NCBI RefSeq assembly: GCF_018613695.1
Contig: NZ_JAGGPR010000017.1
Span: forward strand, 62,001-126,000
Source: Arthrobacter sp. ISL-95
Lineage (GTDB): Bacteria; Actinomycetota; Actinomycetes; Actinomycetales; Micrococcaceae
Direction: 5' to 3'
Length of the DNA stretch: 64,000 nt
Shown: positions 35,153 to 44,053 of the stretch, one piece after another
Layout: every line of letters begins with the position of its first letter
Position numbering within the stretch: position 1 is the first letter of the stretch
Notes under the pieces: model-generated
Told to the model about the DNA's origin: nothing
Databases searched by the model: none
The model's input: only the letters and a program-made list of their open reading frames with translations
Program-made: the position numbers and the translations under genes

Positions 35153-35737
35153 CTAGTTTACGGCCTCGGGCGAAGCGCCGGGAGCAGCAGCCTGAGCCGG
35201 TCCGCCCACAGCGGTCCGGGCTTCGTGGCGCAGCGTCAACCCGGAGAGAATCCACAGCACGCCGGAAATGATGGCCCCACCACCAGCCACACCCAACAGC
35301 GCATGCGCACCCAACGACGTGAAGAACGGCAGCAGCACTGCGGTGCCCACAGCAATGACGCCGGACACAAGCCAGTCGCGCGCCAACGGATCCCGCTTCC
35401 GGAGGCCATGGACGAACTCAAGGAGGCCCAGCACCAGCAGCGCAAACATGGCCGAGAGCGCAACGCCCTGGTCCGACTGCGTGACCAAAGCTCCGATGCC
35501 TCCGAGCGCAACGACCACCGGAACAGCAACAGGCAAAGCGCGGGACATCCACACAGCCGCCGCGGTCGCCAACAGATACAGACCCACGGCCCACGCCAGG
35601 ACGTTCACGGACGGAGAAGCCCAGAAGATGGTGACCGCGCCGAACACCAGGGCGACCGTGGAGCGGATCAGCACGGGTTTCCAGAGTCCGGCCGCAGTGG
35701 CAGAAGGAGTCTGGGCAGGAGTCGCTGGGAGAGTCAC
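35153..35737 (-). CDS. DUF308/HdeD-like membrane protein
   Basis: This 194-residue protein has about six hydrophobic helices and resembles HdeD-type proteins: repeated short helices such as LIRSTVALVFGAVTIFWAS, AWAVGLYLLATAAAVW and ALLVLGLLEFVHGLRKRD. HdeD in enteric bacteria is linked to acid resistance, but function here is unknown. A soluble Ala/Pro-rich tail ends the protein. The gene lies nine bases downstream of the MATE exporter, which suggests co-transcription. Confidence 0.65.
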   Translation of the reverse strand: MTLPATPAQTPSATAAGLWKPVLIRSTVALVFGAVTIFWASPSVNVLAWAVGLYLLATAAAVWMSRALPVAVPVVVALGGIGALVTQSDQGVALSAMFALLVLGLLEFVHGLRKRDPLARDWLVSGVIAVGTAVLLPFFTSLGAHALLGVAGGGAIISGVLWILSGLTLRHEARTAVGGPAQAAAPGASPEAVN

Positions 35738-35746
35738 CCGTCCAGT

Positions 35747-37087
35747 TTAGTGCGAACCCAGCACCATCCACCGATCCGTCCGCGCGCGCAGCCCCAAAGT
35801 CACCCCGCGGGCCAGCATGTAGCCCAGCGCGAACGCAGCCCACAACCAGAGGAGCCCCGCCTCGCCGTCGGGCTTTATCTGGTGGATTGCCACCAGCAGC
35901 GGCAGATAGACCACCAGATTTACGACGCCGGCAATCGCCAGGTAGCGTGCGTCGCCGGCGCCTATGAGGACTCCGTCCAGGACGAAGACGTAGCCTGCCA
36001 ACGGCTGTCCCACCGCAAGAACCCAGAGGGCAACGGTGAGAGCGGACCGGACGCCGGCGTCGGACGTGAAGAGATAGCCGGCCCAGGGCGCCGCGATGGC
36101 CAGGAGCACGCCGGTGATCACACCGAACCCGAGGCCCCAGCGGATCATGGTGCGGGTCAGTTCGCGGACGCGTTGGGCGTTTCTGGCGCCCAGTTCCTTG
36201 CCGATCAGGGCCTGCGCGGCGATTGCCAGCGCGTCCAAGGCAAAGGCGAGGAAGGAGAAAATGGTCATGGCCAACTGATGCGCGGCCAAGTTCACGGCGC
36301 CTTGCGCGGTCACCACCAGGACTGTCGCCAATATGGCGAGGCGGAGGCTCAGCGTACGGAGCATGAGCCAGGAACCCACTTTGGTCATGGCCCGGACGCC
36401 GTGCCAGTCGGGCTTAAGGGACACCCCATGTTGGCGCGCATTCCGGCTGACCATCACCAGGTAGACGGCGGCCATGGCCCACTGTGCAATGCTCGTGCCG
36501 ATCGCGGAGCCGGCTACGGACATGTTCAATCCGTAGACGAAGAACACGTTGAGGGCGATGTTCAGGGCGAAGCCTGCGGTTGCCACAACCAGCGGTGTCC
36601 GGGTGTCCTGCAAGCCGCGGAGAACACCGGTGCCGGCGAAGATGAGGAGCATCGCGGCCAGGCCTGGCATGGACCATCGCAGATAATCGACGGCGAACTG
36701 GCGGACGTCACCGGTAGCTCCCATGAAGCCAACCAGCGGCTCGGCCGCCACAAAACCAACCACGGCGAGCGCGAATCCGAGCAGTAGAGCCAGCCACACG
36801 CCGTCGCGCCCTGCTGCCAAAGCCTTCCCCAGTTTGCCGTCGCCGATGGCCCGGGCCACTGCCGGCGTTGTCGAATATGCGAGGAAGACCATGAGCCCTA
36901 CGGCGGTGTGCAGGAGGGTGGACGCGAGGCCGACACCTGCCAGCTGGTCGACCCCCAAGTGCCCCACAATGGCGGAGTCAGCCAGCAGGAACAGCGGCTC
37001 GGCGATGAGTGCACCGAAGGCCGGGACGGCCAGGCGCAGGATCTCGTGGGCGTTGGAGCGAGTGGGTGTGGTTGTGGTTTGAGGCAC
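35747..37087 (-). CDS. MATE-family efflux transporter (DinF type)
   Basis: This 446-residue membrane protein has 12 predicted helices in two MatE repeats. The opening EILRLAVPAFGALIAEPLFLLADSAIVGHLG matches the DinF subgroup, and ATVLVVTAQGAVNLAAHQLAM is the equivalent of the second repeat. Members export drugs or metabolites with Na+ or H+. The start is GTG at 37087. A divergent small gene begins about 40 bp away. Confidence 0.9.
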   Translation of the reverse strand: MPQTTTTPTRSNAHEILRLAVPAFGALIAEPLFLLADSAIVGHLGVDQLAGVGLASTLLHTAVGLMVFLAYSTTPAVARAIGDGKLGKALAAGRDGVWLALLLGFALAVVGFVAAEPLVGFMGATGDVRQFAVDYLRWSMPGLAAMLLIFAGTGVLRGLQDTRTPLVVATAGFALNIALNVFFVYGLNMSVAGSAIGTSIAQWAMAAVYLVMVSRNARQHGVSLKPDWHGVRAMTKVGSWLMLRTLSLRLAILATVLVVTAQGAVNLAAHQLAMTIFSFLAFALDALAIAAQALIGKELGARNAQRVRELTRTMIRWGLGFGVITGVLLAIAAPWAGYLFTSDAGVRSALTVALWVLAVGQPLAGYVFVLDGVLIGAGDARYLAIAGVVNLVVYLPLLVAIHQIKPDGEAGLLWLWAAFALGYMLARGVTLGLRARTDRWMVLGSH

Positions 37088-37128
37088 TAAACAAGCCTAG
37101 TCCGCCGATGGCCGGGTACATTTGGGCC

Positions 37129-37716
37129 GTGTCACACGAGCATCCCGTCACCGTTTCAGTCGCCCGCACCATCCTCCCCGGCTATACCCGGCAAGCCAAT
37201 GCCTGGGCCCATGCCGGTCAGGAGCTTGCCCGCGAATGGCCCGGATATTTGGGGTCGGGCTGGGTGCGCAATGGTGTGGATTCTACTGAATGGCACATGC
37301 TTTACCGCTTCTCAGATGCTGAGTCTCTGCAGGACTGGGAAGACTCTGAGGAGCGCCGTTGGTGGATCGATAGCGCCAGGGACATGATGGAGACCACCCG
37401 GGTGGAGCGGCACACAGGCATTGAGGGCTGGTTCGCGCGGCCCGGCGACGTCTCGGTAGTTGTGCCCGAAACGGTGGTGCCACCGCGGTGGAAGCAGGCC
37501 ATCAGCATCTTCCTGCCGTTCTTCCCGCTCAGCCTGCTGGCCAACTTCCTGCTGCACCCGTTGACGCAGGACTGGCCTCTGGTACTTGCGGTTCTGCTGA
37601 ACATCGTGATCCTCACACCGCTGATGACCTACATCTTCCTGCCGATCACCACGAGGCTGCTGCAGCCGTGGCTACAGGCGAAACCGCGCAATGTGGCAGG
37701 GAGACAAAGCAGGTAG
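37129..37716 (+). CDS. ABM-like domain protein with two C-terminal membrane helices
   Basis: The soluble half (residues 1-115) looks like an antibiotic-biosynthesis monooxygenase ferredoxin-like fold: HPVTVSVARTILPG begins the first strand, and WHMLYRFSDAESLQDWEDSEER is the typical W-x4-F…L..W motif. Two helices follow (ISIFLPFFPLSLLANFLL and LAVLLNIVILTPLMTYIF). Such fusions are usually of unknown function. The start is uncertain: GTG 37129 gives the natural length, ATG 37108 is also in frame; neither has a clear ribosome-binding site. Confidence 0.7.
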   Translation: MSHEHPVTVSVARTILPGYTRQANAWAHAGQELAREWPGYLGSGWVRNGVDSTEWHMLYRFSDAESLQDWEDSEERRWWIDSARDMMETTRVERHTGIEGWFARPGDVSVVVPETVVPPRWKQAISIFLPFFPLSLLANFLLHPLTQDWPLVLAVLLNIVILTPLMTYIFLPITTRLLQPWLQAKPRNVAGRQSR

Positions 37717-37784
37717 CTGAGGCTTTGGTCATACAGAGCCTCAATTAGTTGACACTTCAACTTACCTCCGGAAGGGTTGAAGGT

Positions 37785-38219
37785 ATGAACAAGTCCAGCA
37801 TGACCACCACAGCCCTGACCATCCTGCGCGTTATTGCAGGATTTCTCTTCGCCGCGCACGGTTGGCAGAAGTTCAACGAATTCACCATTGCCGGGACGCA
37901 GGCATCGTTCGCCCAGATGGGCGTGCCCGGCGCGTCTGCAGTGGCCCCGGTAGTAGCAACCCTTGAGCTGGTGGGTGGCGTCGCGCTGATCATCGGCCTC
38001 TTGACCCGCATCTTCGCCGCGCTCTTGGCCGTCAACATGCTCGGCGCCCTGTTCCTGGTGCATGCCCCGGCCGGCGTTTTTGTTGGCAACGGGGGATACG
38101 AACTGGTTCTGCTTTTCGCCGGCGCCGCTTTGGCCCTCGCGCTGGCAGGTGCCGGCAAGATCTCCGCCGACGCCGCACTCTTTGGCCGCTCCGGCTCCAA
38201 GCTGCGCGTCCTCGCCTAA
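37785..38219 (+). CDS. DoxX-family membrane protein
   Basis: This 144-residue protein has four membrane helices. ILRVIAGFLFAAHGWQKF opens it with the DoxX motif, and VVATLELVGGVALIIGLLTRI and AGVFVGNGGYELVLLFAGAAL follow. DoxX proteins are small membrane proteins, some of which work with thiol oxidoreductases; the specific role is unknown. ATG 37785 has GAAGG upstream. A TTGACA at 37749-37754 lies 31 bp before the start and could be a -35 element, although no good -10 follows. Confidence 0.88.
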   Translation: MNKSSMTTTALTILRVIAGFLFAAHGWQKFNEFTIAGTQASFAQMGVPGASAVAPVVATLELVGGVALIIGLLTRIFAALLAVNMLGALFLVHAPAGVFVGNGGYELVLLFAGAALALALAGAGKISADAALFGRSGSKLRVLA

Positions 38220-38253
38220 GCCGCCCCGCACCGCCAGCCTCCACCAACACCCC

Positions 38254-38360
38254 CGGACGCTCTTCCACATAACAGCCCCTAAACGCCATCGCTCTCTCCC
38301 TTGCTTCAAGAAAGGGAGAGAGCGATGGCGTTTAGGCCATGGGAAGTGAGAGAGGATCGG
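38254..38360. repeat. Intergenic repeat with a 23-bp perfect hairpin
   Basis: Positions 38280-38302 and 38312-38334 are exactly complementary over 23 bp, with a nine-base loop. Outside, CGGACGCTCTTCCACAT (38254-38270) is inversely related to GAAGTGAGAGAGGAT (38343-38357), giving short terminal repeats. The outer motif recurs at 1487-1530. This looks like a small palindromic mobile-type or REP-like element rather than an ordinary terminator, although it follows the DoxX gene and might stop transcription. Confidence 0.65.
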
Positions 38361-38472
38361 CTTCCAGGGCGGCGGGCTGATGTCATACTTCACGACTTCG
38401 AACACAAAACAACAAATTCTCCCGTCAATTCCTTGACTCGCGATTTCAAACACTGGTAAACATGTCCCACCG

Positions 38473-38486
38473 GGCAAGCGTTTTCC
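38473..38486 (+). promoter_or_regulatory. LacI-type operator-like site upstream of the pectin-degrading gene
   Basis: GGCAAGCGTTTTCC is an imperfect palindrome with the central CG that LacI-family operators share. A weak promoter (TTGACT at 38433) lies upstream. The rest of the gap 38361-38625 holds nothing else I could recognise. Confidence 0.3.
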
Positions 38487-38625
38487 AGCTGTTCCACCCG
38501 CATCCCCCTTCCGACCGGCGGTCCCCCGCCAAACCACTCTGGATGCGCTTACCCCGTCAATGAAACGATACAAAGTCCGACAGTGTGGTTGGTACACACC
38601 CCACGCGTCATCAAAGGAGATGTTC

Positions 38626-41600
38626 GTGAAACACCCCCCTCAACGCGCGGTCAGAACGGGCGCTACTGCCCTGACTGCCGCCGTCGCCTCGGCTGCTCTC
38701 GCCTTTACCGGGCTTCCTGCAGCGCACGCCGAGACATCACTCCCCCCGGCCGGAAGCGGCTTCAAATTCGACTTCGGGCCCGGCGTCGTGGCCGACGGAT
38801 ACACGCAAGTGAACGCGGGCAGCGCCTATACCGCCGCCACAAAATTCGGTTTCACGGACACCGCCCTCACCTCAGAAACTGACAGAGGCACCCCGGACAC
38901 CCTGCGCAGCGACTTCGTCCAAGCCCAGGGCAGCTCCTTCCAAGTAGACCTTCCCAATGGCGACTACACGGTAAAGCTCATAGCAGGCGACGCAACGGAA
39001 GCCACCAATATCGCCATCACGGCAGAGAAGATGGCCAAGGTCCAGCTCACTGACAAGCCGGCCGGCCAGTTCCTGGAGATGGAATTCCCCATCTCGCTGG
39101 TGGACGGCCAGCTCAACCTGGACATCACCGGCACGGCTGCCAAAATCAACTCCCTGGTCATTGCGGCCCGCGCTCCCCGCGCGGCGACAACGGATCCCGG
39201 CGTCTACCTGGCCGGCGACTCCACCGTCCAGACCTACGATCCCGGCTACGCTCCCCAAGCGGGTTGGGGCCAGATGATCGACCGCTACCTTGACGACAAA
39301 GTCCCCGTGTACAACCACGCAATCGGTGGCCGCAGCTCCAAGAACTTCATCAGCCAAGGCCGACTTGACGAGATCCTCCGCGTCATCAACCCCGGCGATT
39401 ACCTCATGGTCCAGTTCGGCCACAACGACGCAACCATCGGCGTCGACGACCGCTACGCGTCCCCCGCGGACTACAAGGAATACCTCCGCACTTACGTCAA
39501 CGGTGCCCGCCAGCGCGGCGCCACCCCCATCCTGGTCACTCCGGTGGGACGCCGTGACTTCGACGCCACCACCGGCAAGTTCCGCGTCAGCTTCCCGGAG
39601 TACGTGGACAAGATGAAGGAACTCGCCGCTGAAGAGAACGTAGCCCTGGTGGATCTGTCCGCCCTCAGCCGTGGCTACTACGACGAAATCGGACCGGAAG
39701 AAACCAAGTCGGTCTTCCTCCATGTCGACGCCGGCGTGTACCCCGGGCGTCCGAGCGGCACCGCTGATGACACCCACTTCCAGGAATACGGCGCCATCCA
39801 GATCGCCCGCCTTCTCGCCAGCGGCATGAAGCAGCTCAACGTTCCGCTGGCATCGCGCGTCCAGGAAGTCACACCGCCGTCGAACCTTCCTGCCAAGCCG
39901 CAAGGCCTGGTTGCCGGCAGCGTCTCCAACGCCGGCGCGCTGCTCAAGTGGCAGCAGGTAGAGGGAGCAGACATCTTTAAGGTCTACCGCAAGCTGGCCA
40001 CTGAACCGGACAGCGCCTACAAGCTGGCCACCACCTCCACCATTCCCACCACCAACCTCAGTGGCCTCGCCGAAGGCACCGCCTACAACGTCCGCGTGGC
40101 GGCGATGAACGGCAAAGGCCTCTCCGAGTACAGCGACGCGTTGGCATTGACCACCAAGCAGGCCACCTACAAGTTCGACTTCGGACCCGTCGGCGCCCCC
40201 GTGGAGGGCGGCTACACCGAGGTCAACCGCACCATGCCTTACTCTGCCGAGCGCGGCTATGGCTTCAAGGACATCACGGTCCTCAGCGATCGCGACCGCG
40301 GTGCAACCACCACCAACCTGCTCCGGGACTTCGTCCTCAGCGGCGCCAGCTTCGAATTCCAACTGGACGTTCCCAACGGCACCTACGCCCTGAAGACGTA
40401 CCACAGCGACTGGATCGGCTCCACGCGGACTGACATCGCCGTGGAAGGCAAGGGCTTCGGTACCGTCACCTCCGGCAAAGCCGCGTCAGCCACCAAAGTC
40501 ATCAACGAAGTCTTGGTAACCGACGGTCAACTCAACCTGAGCATAAGCGGATCCGGCCAGCGCCTCAACGGGCTCGAGGTCACGCCCCTCCTGGTCGGCC
40601 CAAGCAACCTCAAAACCACGTCCGTCGACGCCGGCGCCCAGCCGCCCGTCGTCGGGCTTTCCTGGGACGTTGTTGCCGACGCCGCCAGCTACCGCGTGTT
40701 CCGTCAGGCACCGTTCGAGACGTCTGCGCAGCTGATCGCGGAGAACGTCTCCGAACCGGCGTATTCGGACACCACCGCTACGGCCGGCCTGCCCTACAAG
40801 TACTACGTCACGGCCGTAGACCGCACTGGTCTGGAGTCCGTCCCGTCCAACACTTTGGACGTGCCGCTGGTCGACCCCGCAACTGCAGCGCCCGCCGCAC
40901 CCGAAAAGCTGAAAACCAAGAAGGTTGAAAAGACCAGCGTTTCGCTTCAGTGGGGCGAAGTTAAGGGCTCGACGGCGTACCTCGTCTACCGCTCAACGGC
41001 ACCTGACGGCACCTTCACCTACGTGGGTAAAACCGATGACAAAAAGTTCACGGACACCACAGTCCTGACCACCATCAAGTACTACTACCGCGTTACGGCA
41101 CTGAACCCCGGCGGAGAATCGGCTCCGTCGGAAACCGTCGGCACAGATGACGTGGTTGTCCTGGACCGCCAGATGGAGAAGCTGGACCGGGCGCCTGTGG
41201 CAATTCCAACGACGGAGGGAATCCGCATCGGTTGGCGCATGCTCGGCCTCGATGAAGACAAGATCGGCTTCAACGTCTTCCGGGACGGCAAGAAGATCAC
41301 CTCCTCGCCCATTACCAACAGCACGAGTTACCTGGATACCACCGGGACCGCCACCTCGAAGTACGTGATCAAAGCAGCTGGCGGCGGAAACAGCGGCGAC
41401 AAGGAGACCAAGGAGTTCAGCCCTCTGGCGCAGGACTACCTGGCCATCAAGCTGGACAAGCCGGCTGACGACTACACCAAAGACGGGCAGCCCTACAGCT
41501 ACTCGGCGGGTGACGCCACAGTCGCCGACCTGGACGGAGACGGCCGGTACGAGATCATCCAGATGTGGTCTCCGTCCAACGCCAAGGACAACTCGCAGGC

Positions 41601-42987
41601 CGGCTACACGGGCACCGGTTACGTGGACGCCTACACCATGGAAGGCACCAAGCTCTGGCGCATCAACCTCGGCCAGAACATCCGCGCCGGCGCTCACTAC
41701 ACCCAACTCCTGGCCTACGATTTCGACGGCGATGGCAAGGCTGAAGTGGCCATGAAGACTGCCGATGGGACCCGGGATGCTGCAGGAACCGTGATCGGCA
41801 ATGCCAACGCAGATCACCGCAACAGCAGCGGCTATGTCCTCACCGGTCCGGAGTTCCTCACTGTCTTCCATGGGCAGACGGGAACCATCATGGACACCGT
41901 GGCGTATGACCCGCCTCGCGGTGACGTGGGCGCTTGGGGCGACACGTACGGCAACCGCGTGGACCGCTTCCTTGGTGCTGTTGCCTACCTCGACGGTGAG
42001 CACCCGTCCATGATGTTCAGCCGCGGCTACTACACCCGGGCAGTGCTGGCCACCTATGACCTGGTGGACGGCAAGATCGTGAAGCGCTGGGTGTTCGACT
42101 CCAACGTTTCCGGGGATCAGTACCGGAGCATGGGCAACCACAACCTGTCCGTGGCTGACGTGGATGCCGACGGCAAGGACGAGTTCATTTTCGGCTCCAT
42201 GACCATCGATGACAATGGTCAGCCGCTCTACACCACCGGCCTCGGCCACGGCGATGCCATCCACACCAGCGACCTGGATCCATCGCGTCCCGGTCTGGAA
42301 ACCTTCGCAGTCCACGAAGACATGGCCTCCAGTGGAAATCTCGGAGCCACCTTCCGTGATTCCGCCACTGGTGAGGTGCTCTGGAGCATCCCGGCCGTCA
42401 GGGATACCGGCCGCGGAGCCGCAGGAGACATCGACCCCCGCTACCTGGGAGCCGAAGGATGGGCCGTCGGCGGCGACGCTGCATGGAACTCACCGGTAGG
42501 CGAACTCCGCTCGGCCAAGGGAGAGCTGATCTCCACCAACATCCCGGCAGCGAACTTCCTTGCTTGGTGGGACGGAGATCTGCTCCGCGAAATCGTGGAC
42601 CACGACTGGGACGTCGCAAGCAACAGCGGCACCCCAAGCATCAGCAAGTGGAACTGGAACACCCAAAGCAGCGATCGCCTGCTGACGGCCTCGGGTGCGC
42701 TGACCAACAACAGCACCAAGGGCAACCCGGCAATCCAAGCCGACCTGTTGGGCGACTGGCGTGAAGAAATTGCCTGGCGTTCAGCGGACAGCACGGAACT
42801 CCGGATCTACACCACCACTTCCGGTACTGATGTCCGGCTCCGGACGTTGATGCACGATCCCGTGTACCGGCTCTCGGTTGCGCGCGAGAACATCGCCTAC
42901 AACCAGCCGCCGCACCCGGGCTTCTATATCGGTGTAGGCATGGATGCGCCTTCTATGCCGAATATTGCATATACGGGCGCCAAATAG
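38626..42987 (+). CDS. Secreted CE12 rhamnogalacturonan acetylesterase-like / PL11 rhamnogalacturonan lyase fusion
   Basis: This 1453-residue secreted protein has a signal peptide (residues 1-35, ending AAHAE). A beta domain at about 44-185 (KFDFGPG…DGYTQV) is followed by an SGNH esterase: GDST with Ser199, FGHND, and Asp382-x-His384 (DDTHF). An FN3 domain and a second copy of the beta domain (about 515-660) come next. Two more FN3 domains (about 662-845) precede a PL11-type lyase (about 844-1453) with SAGDATVADLDGDGRYEI and other Asp-rich Ca-binding loops. It should deacetylate and cleave rhamnogalacturonan I. GTG 38626 has AAAGGAG six bases upstream. The joining of both activities in one chain is unusual. 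Confidence 0.88.
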   Translation: MKHPPQRAVRTGATALTAAVASAALAFTGLPAAHAETSLPPAGSGFKFDFGPGVVADGYTQVNAGSAYTAATKFGFTDTALTSETDRGTPDTLRSDFVQAQGSSFQVDLPNGDYTVKLIAGDATEATNIAITAEKMAKVQLTDKPAGQFLEMEFPISLVDGQLNLDITGTAAKINSLVIAARAPRAATTDPGVYLAGDSTVQTYDPGYAPQAGWGQMIDRYLDDKVPVYNHAIGGRSSKNFISQGRLDEILRVINPGDYLMVQFGHNDATIGVDDRYASPADYKEYLRTYVNGARQRGATPILVTPVGRRDFDATTGKFRVSFPEYVDKMKELAAEENVALVDLSALSRGYYDEIGPEETKSVFLHVDAGVYPGRPSGTADDTHFQEYGAIQIARLLASGMKQLNVPLASRVQEVTPPSNLPAKPQGLVAGSVSNAGALLKWQQVEGADIFKVYRKLATEPDSAYKLATTSTIPTTNLSGLAEGTAYNVRVAAMNGKGLSEYSDALALTTKQATYKFDFGPVGAPVEGGYTEVNRTMPYSAERGYGFKDITVLSDRDRGATTTNLLRDFVLSGASFEFQLDVPNGTYALKTYHSDWIGSTRTDIAVEGKGFGTVTSGKAASATKVINEVLVTDGQLNLSISGSGQRLNGLEVTPLLVGPSNLKTTSVDAGAQPPVVGLSWDVVADAASYRVFRQAPFETSAQLIAENVSEPAYSDTTATAGLPYKYYVTAVDRTGLESVPSNTLDVPLVDPATAAPAAPEKLKTKKVEKTSVSLQWGEVKGSTAYLVYRSTAPDGTFTYVGKTDDKKFTDTTVLTTIKYYYRVTALNPGGESAPSETVGTDDVVVLDRQMEKLDRAPVAIPTTEGIRIGWRMLGLDEDKIGFNVFRDGKKITSSPITNSTSYLDTTGTATSKYVIKAAGGGNSGDKETKEFSPLAQDYLAIKLDKPADDYTKDGQPYSYSAGDATVADLDGDGRYEIIQMWSPSNAKDNSQAGYTGTGYVDAYTMEGTKLWRINLGQNIRAGAHYTQLLAYDFDGDGKAEVAMKTADGTRDAAGTVIGNANADHRNSSGYVLTGPEFLTVFHGQTGTIMDTVAYDPPRGDVGAWGDTYGNRVDRFLGAVAYLDGEHPSMMFSRGYYTRAVLATYDLVDGKIVKRWVFDSNVSGDQYRSMGNHNLSVADVDADGKDEFIFGSMTIDDNGQPLYTTGLGHGDAIHTSDLDPSRPGLETFAVHEDMASSGNLGATFRDSATGEVLWSIPAVRDTGRGAAGDIDPRYLGAEGWAVGGDAAWNSPVGELRSAKGELISTNIPAANFLAWWDGDLLREIVDHDWDVASNSGTPSISKWNWNTQSSDRLLTASGALTNNSTKGNPAIQADLLGDWREEIAWRSADSTELRIYTTTSGTDVRLRTLMHDPVYRLSVARENIAYNQPPHPGFYIGVGMDAPSMPNIAYTGAK

Positions 42988-43004
42988 CTCGTCCTTCCTA
43001 GCGG

Positions 43005-43043
43005 GCACGGCCCCGGTACCTGTTGGTGCGGGGCCGTGCTTTT
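43005..43043 (+). terminator. Rho-independent terminator of the rhamnogalacturonan-degrading gene
   Basis: GCACGGCCCCG at 43005-43015 is perfectly complementary to CGGGGCCGTGC at 43029-43039, followed by TTTT. It lies 18 bases after the stop. Confidence 0.92.
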
Positions 43044-43100
43044 CTTCTGCCGAAGCTGTGCTGTTCGGTACCCGGAGCTTTCGGTGGTAGAAATAGCCGG

Positions 43101-43430
43101 ATGACCATCCTTATTGGAGTGGGAGCCAGCACCGGTACGGCCCATGGCTTTGCCCGGCTCATCCACGGCCCGGACGATTTCACGCAATTCCAGTCCGGCG
43201 ACGTTCTGGTGTGCCGCACCACCGACCCCGCATGGACACCCCTCTTCAGCATGGCATCAGCGGTGGTCACGGAGACAGGCGGAATGTTGTCGCACGCTGC
43301 GATCGTCGCCCGCGAGTTCGGAATCCCAGCCGTGCTGGGTGTTCGGGATGCGCTGGACCTCCTTGCCGACGGAGAATCGTTGGCCATTGATGGAGCCCGG
43401 GGAACCGTCACCCTGATGGACAGCGAATGA
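43101..43430 (+). CDS. Free-standing PEP-utiliser swivelling domain
   Basis: This 109-residue protein is only the phosphohistidine domain of PEP synthase, PPDK and enzyme I: VLVCRTTDPAWTPLFSMASA, then VTETGGMLSHAAIVAREFGI with the phospho-accepting His65, and PAVLGVRDALDLL. Normally this domain carries phosphate between two catalytic domains; here no ATP-binding or PEP-binding domain is encoded beside it. The stop overlaps the next start as ATGA, so the unknown downstream protein may be the partner. The role is unknown, possibly in antibiotic-type phosphotransfer or regulation. Confidence 0.85.
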   Translation: MTILIGVGASTGTAHGFARLIHGPDDFTQFQSGDVLVCRTTDPAWTPLFSMASAVVTETGGMLSHAAIVAREFGIPAVLGVRDALDLLADGESLAIDGARGTVTLMDSE

Positions 43431-43990
43431 CCCTCCTGACCTTGCATGCGGTCCGCCTCCTTGGTTTCGCTGATACGCAAACGGTGGCGGCCCGGTTCTT
43501 CCAGGAGCCCGGTCTAGTGGAATCCCAGCTCATCGACGCCGGCGTGAACGGCTTGGTTTCGCACAGCACCTTCGCGGGGATCAGCGGTTGGTCGCTGTCG
43601 AGTCTCGGGAGAACCGAAAATGAGCGGTTACTGGCCGAAGAGTTGGACCGGACCCAGGCACGGCAAGCGGTGCTGGCCGTGCATGATGATTTTGCGGACA
43701 TCAACACCGGCGTCGTGGAGGCCTGTAGTGCCATCCAGCTGCATACTCAGGCCAGCGAGGATGCCATGGATGTCCTGATGGGCGCCTTGGCGTCATGGCG
43801 TCCACTCGAGGCTGAGCTAACAGGTGTGCTGCCTCGTTGTGAGGGCTACGCTGAGCGGCTGCTGCGCGCACTCAAGCACGCTGTCCAGGACACGGCATGG
43901 CTCACCGCCACCGATCGCGATTCCTTCCACCGGGTCTGGTTCGAGCTCCACGAGGATCTTATCGCCACCCTCGGTATCCAGCGACGGTAG
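43427..43990 (+). CDS. Unknown protein coupled to the PEP-utiliser domain
   Basis: This is a 187-residue mostly helical soluble protein without signal or membrane segments and with no family that I recognise. It is rich in Leu/Ala helices, with VLAVHDDFADINTGVVEACS and a C-terminal DRDSFHRVWFELHEDLIATL. The ATGA overlap with the swivel-domain gene strongly suggests a shared function. A helical partner that docks the phosphohistidine domain is one possibility, unsupported by any motif. Confidence 0.6.
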   Translation: MTLLTLHAVRLLGFADTQTVAARFFQEPGLVESQLIDAGVNGLVSHSTFAGISGWSLSSLGRTENERLLAEELDRTQARQAVLAVHDDFADINTGVVEACSAIQLHTQASEDAMDVLMGALASWRPLEAELTGVLPRCEGYAERLLRALKHAVQDTAWLTATDRDSFHRVWFELHEDLIATLGIQRR

Positions 43991-44053
43991 TCTGGCCCCT
44001 GGTAGTCAGACTTAGTCACGTAACAGAAACGTGGCGCCAGTAAGATTCCAAGC

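Noticed and set aside
35225-36787. Long plus-strand reading frame opposite the DUF308-like and MATE genes
   Set aside because: It is opposite two proteins with clear membrane-family signatures. The translation is rich in Gln, Arg and His with no domain, as expected from high-GC antisense frames.
37749-37784. TTG start 12 codons upstream for the DoxX protein
   Set aside because: The TTG is part of a TTGACA promoter-like hexamer, and ATG 37785 has a ribosome-binding site.
38872-42315. Two large minus-strand frames opposite the esterase-lyase gene
   Set aside because: Shadows of a strongly supported long coding gene, low-complexity Val/Gly-rich translations without signals.
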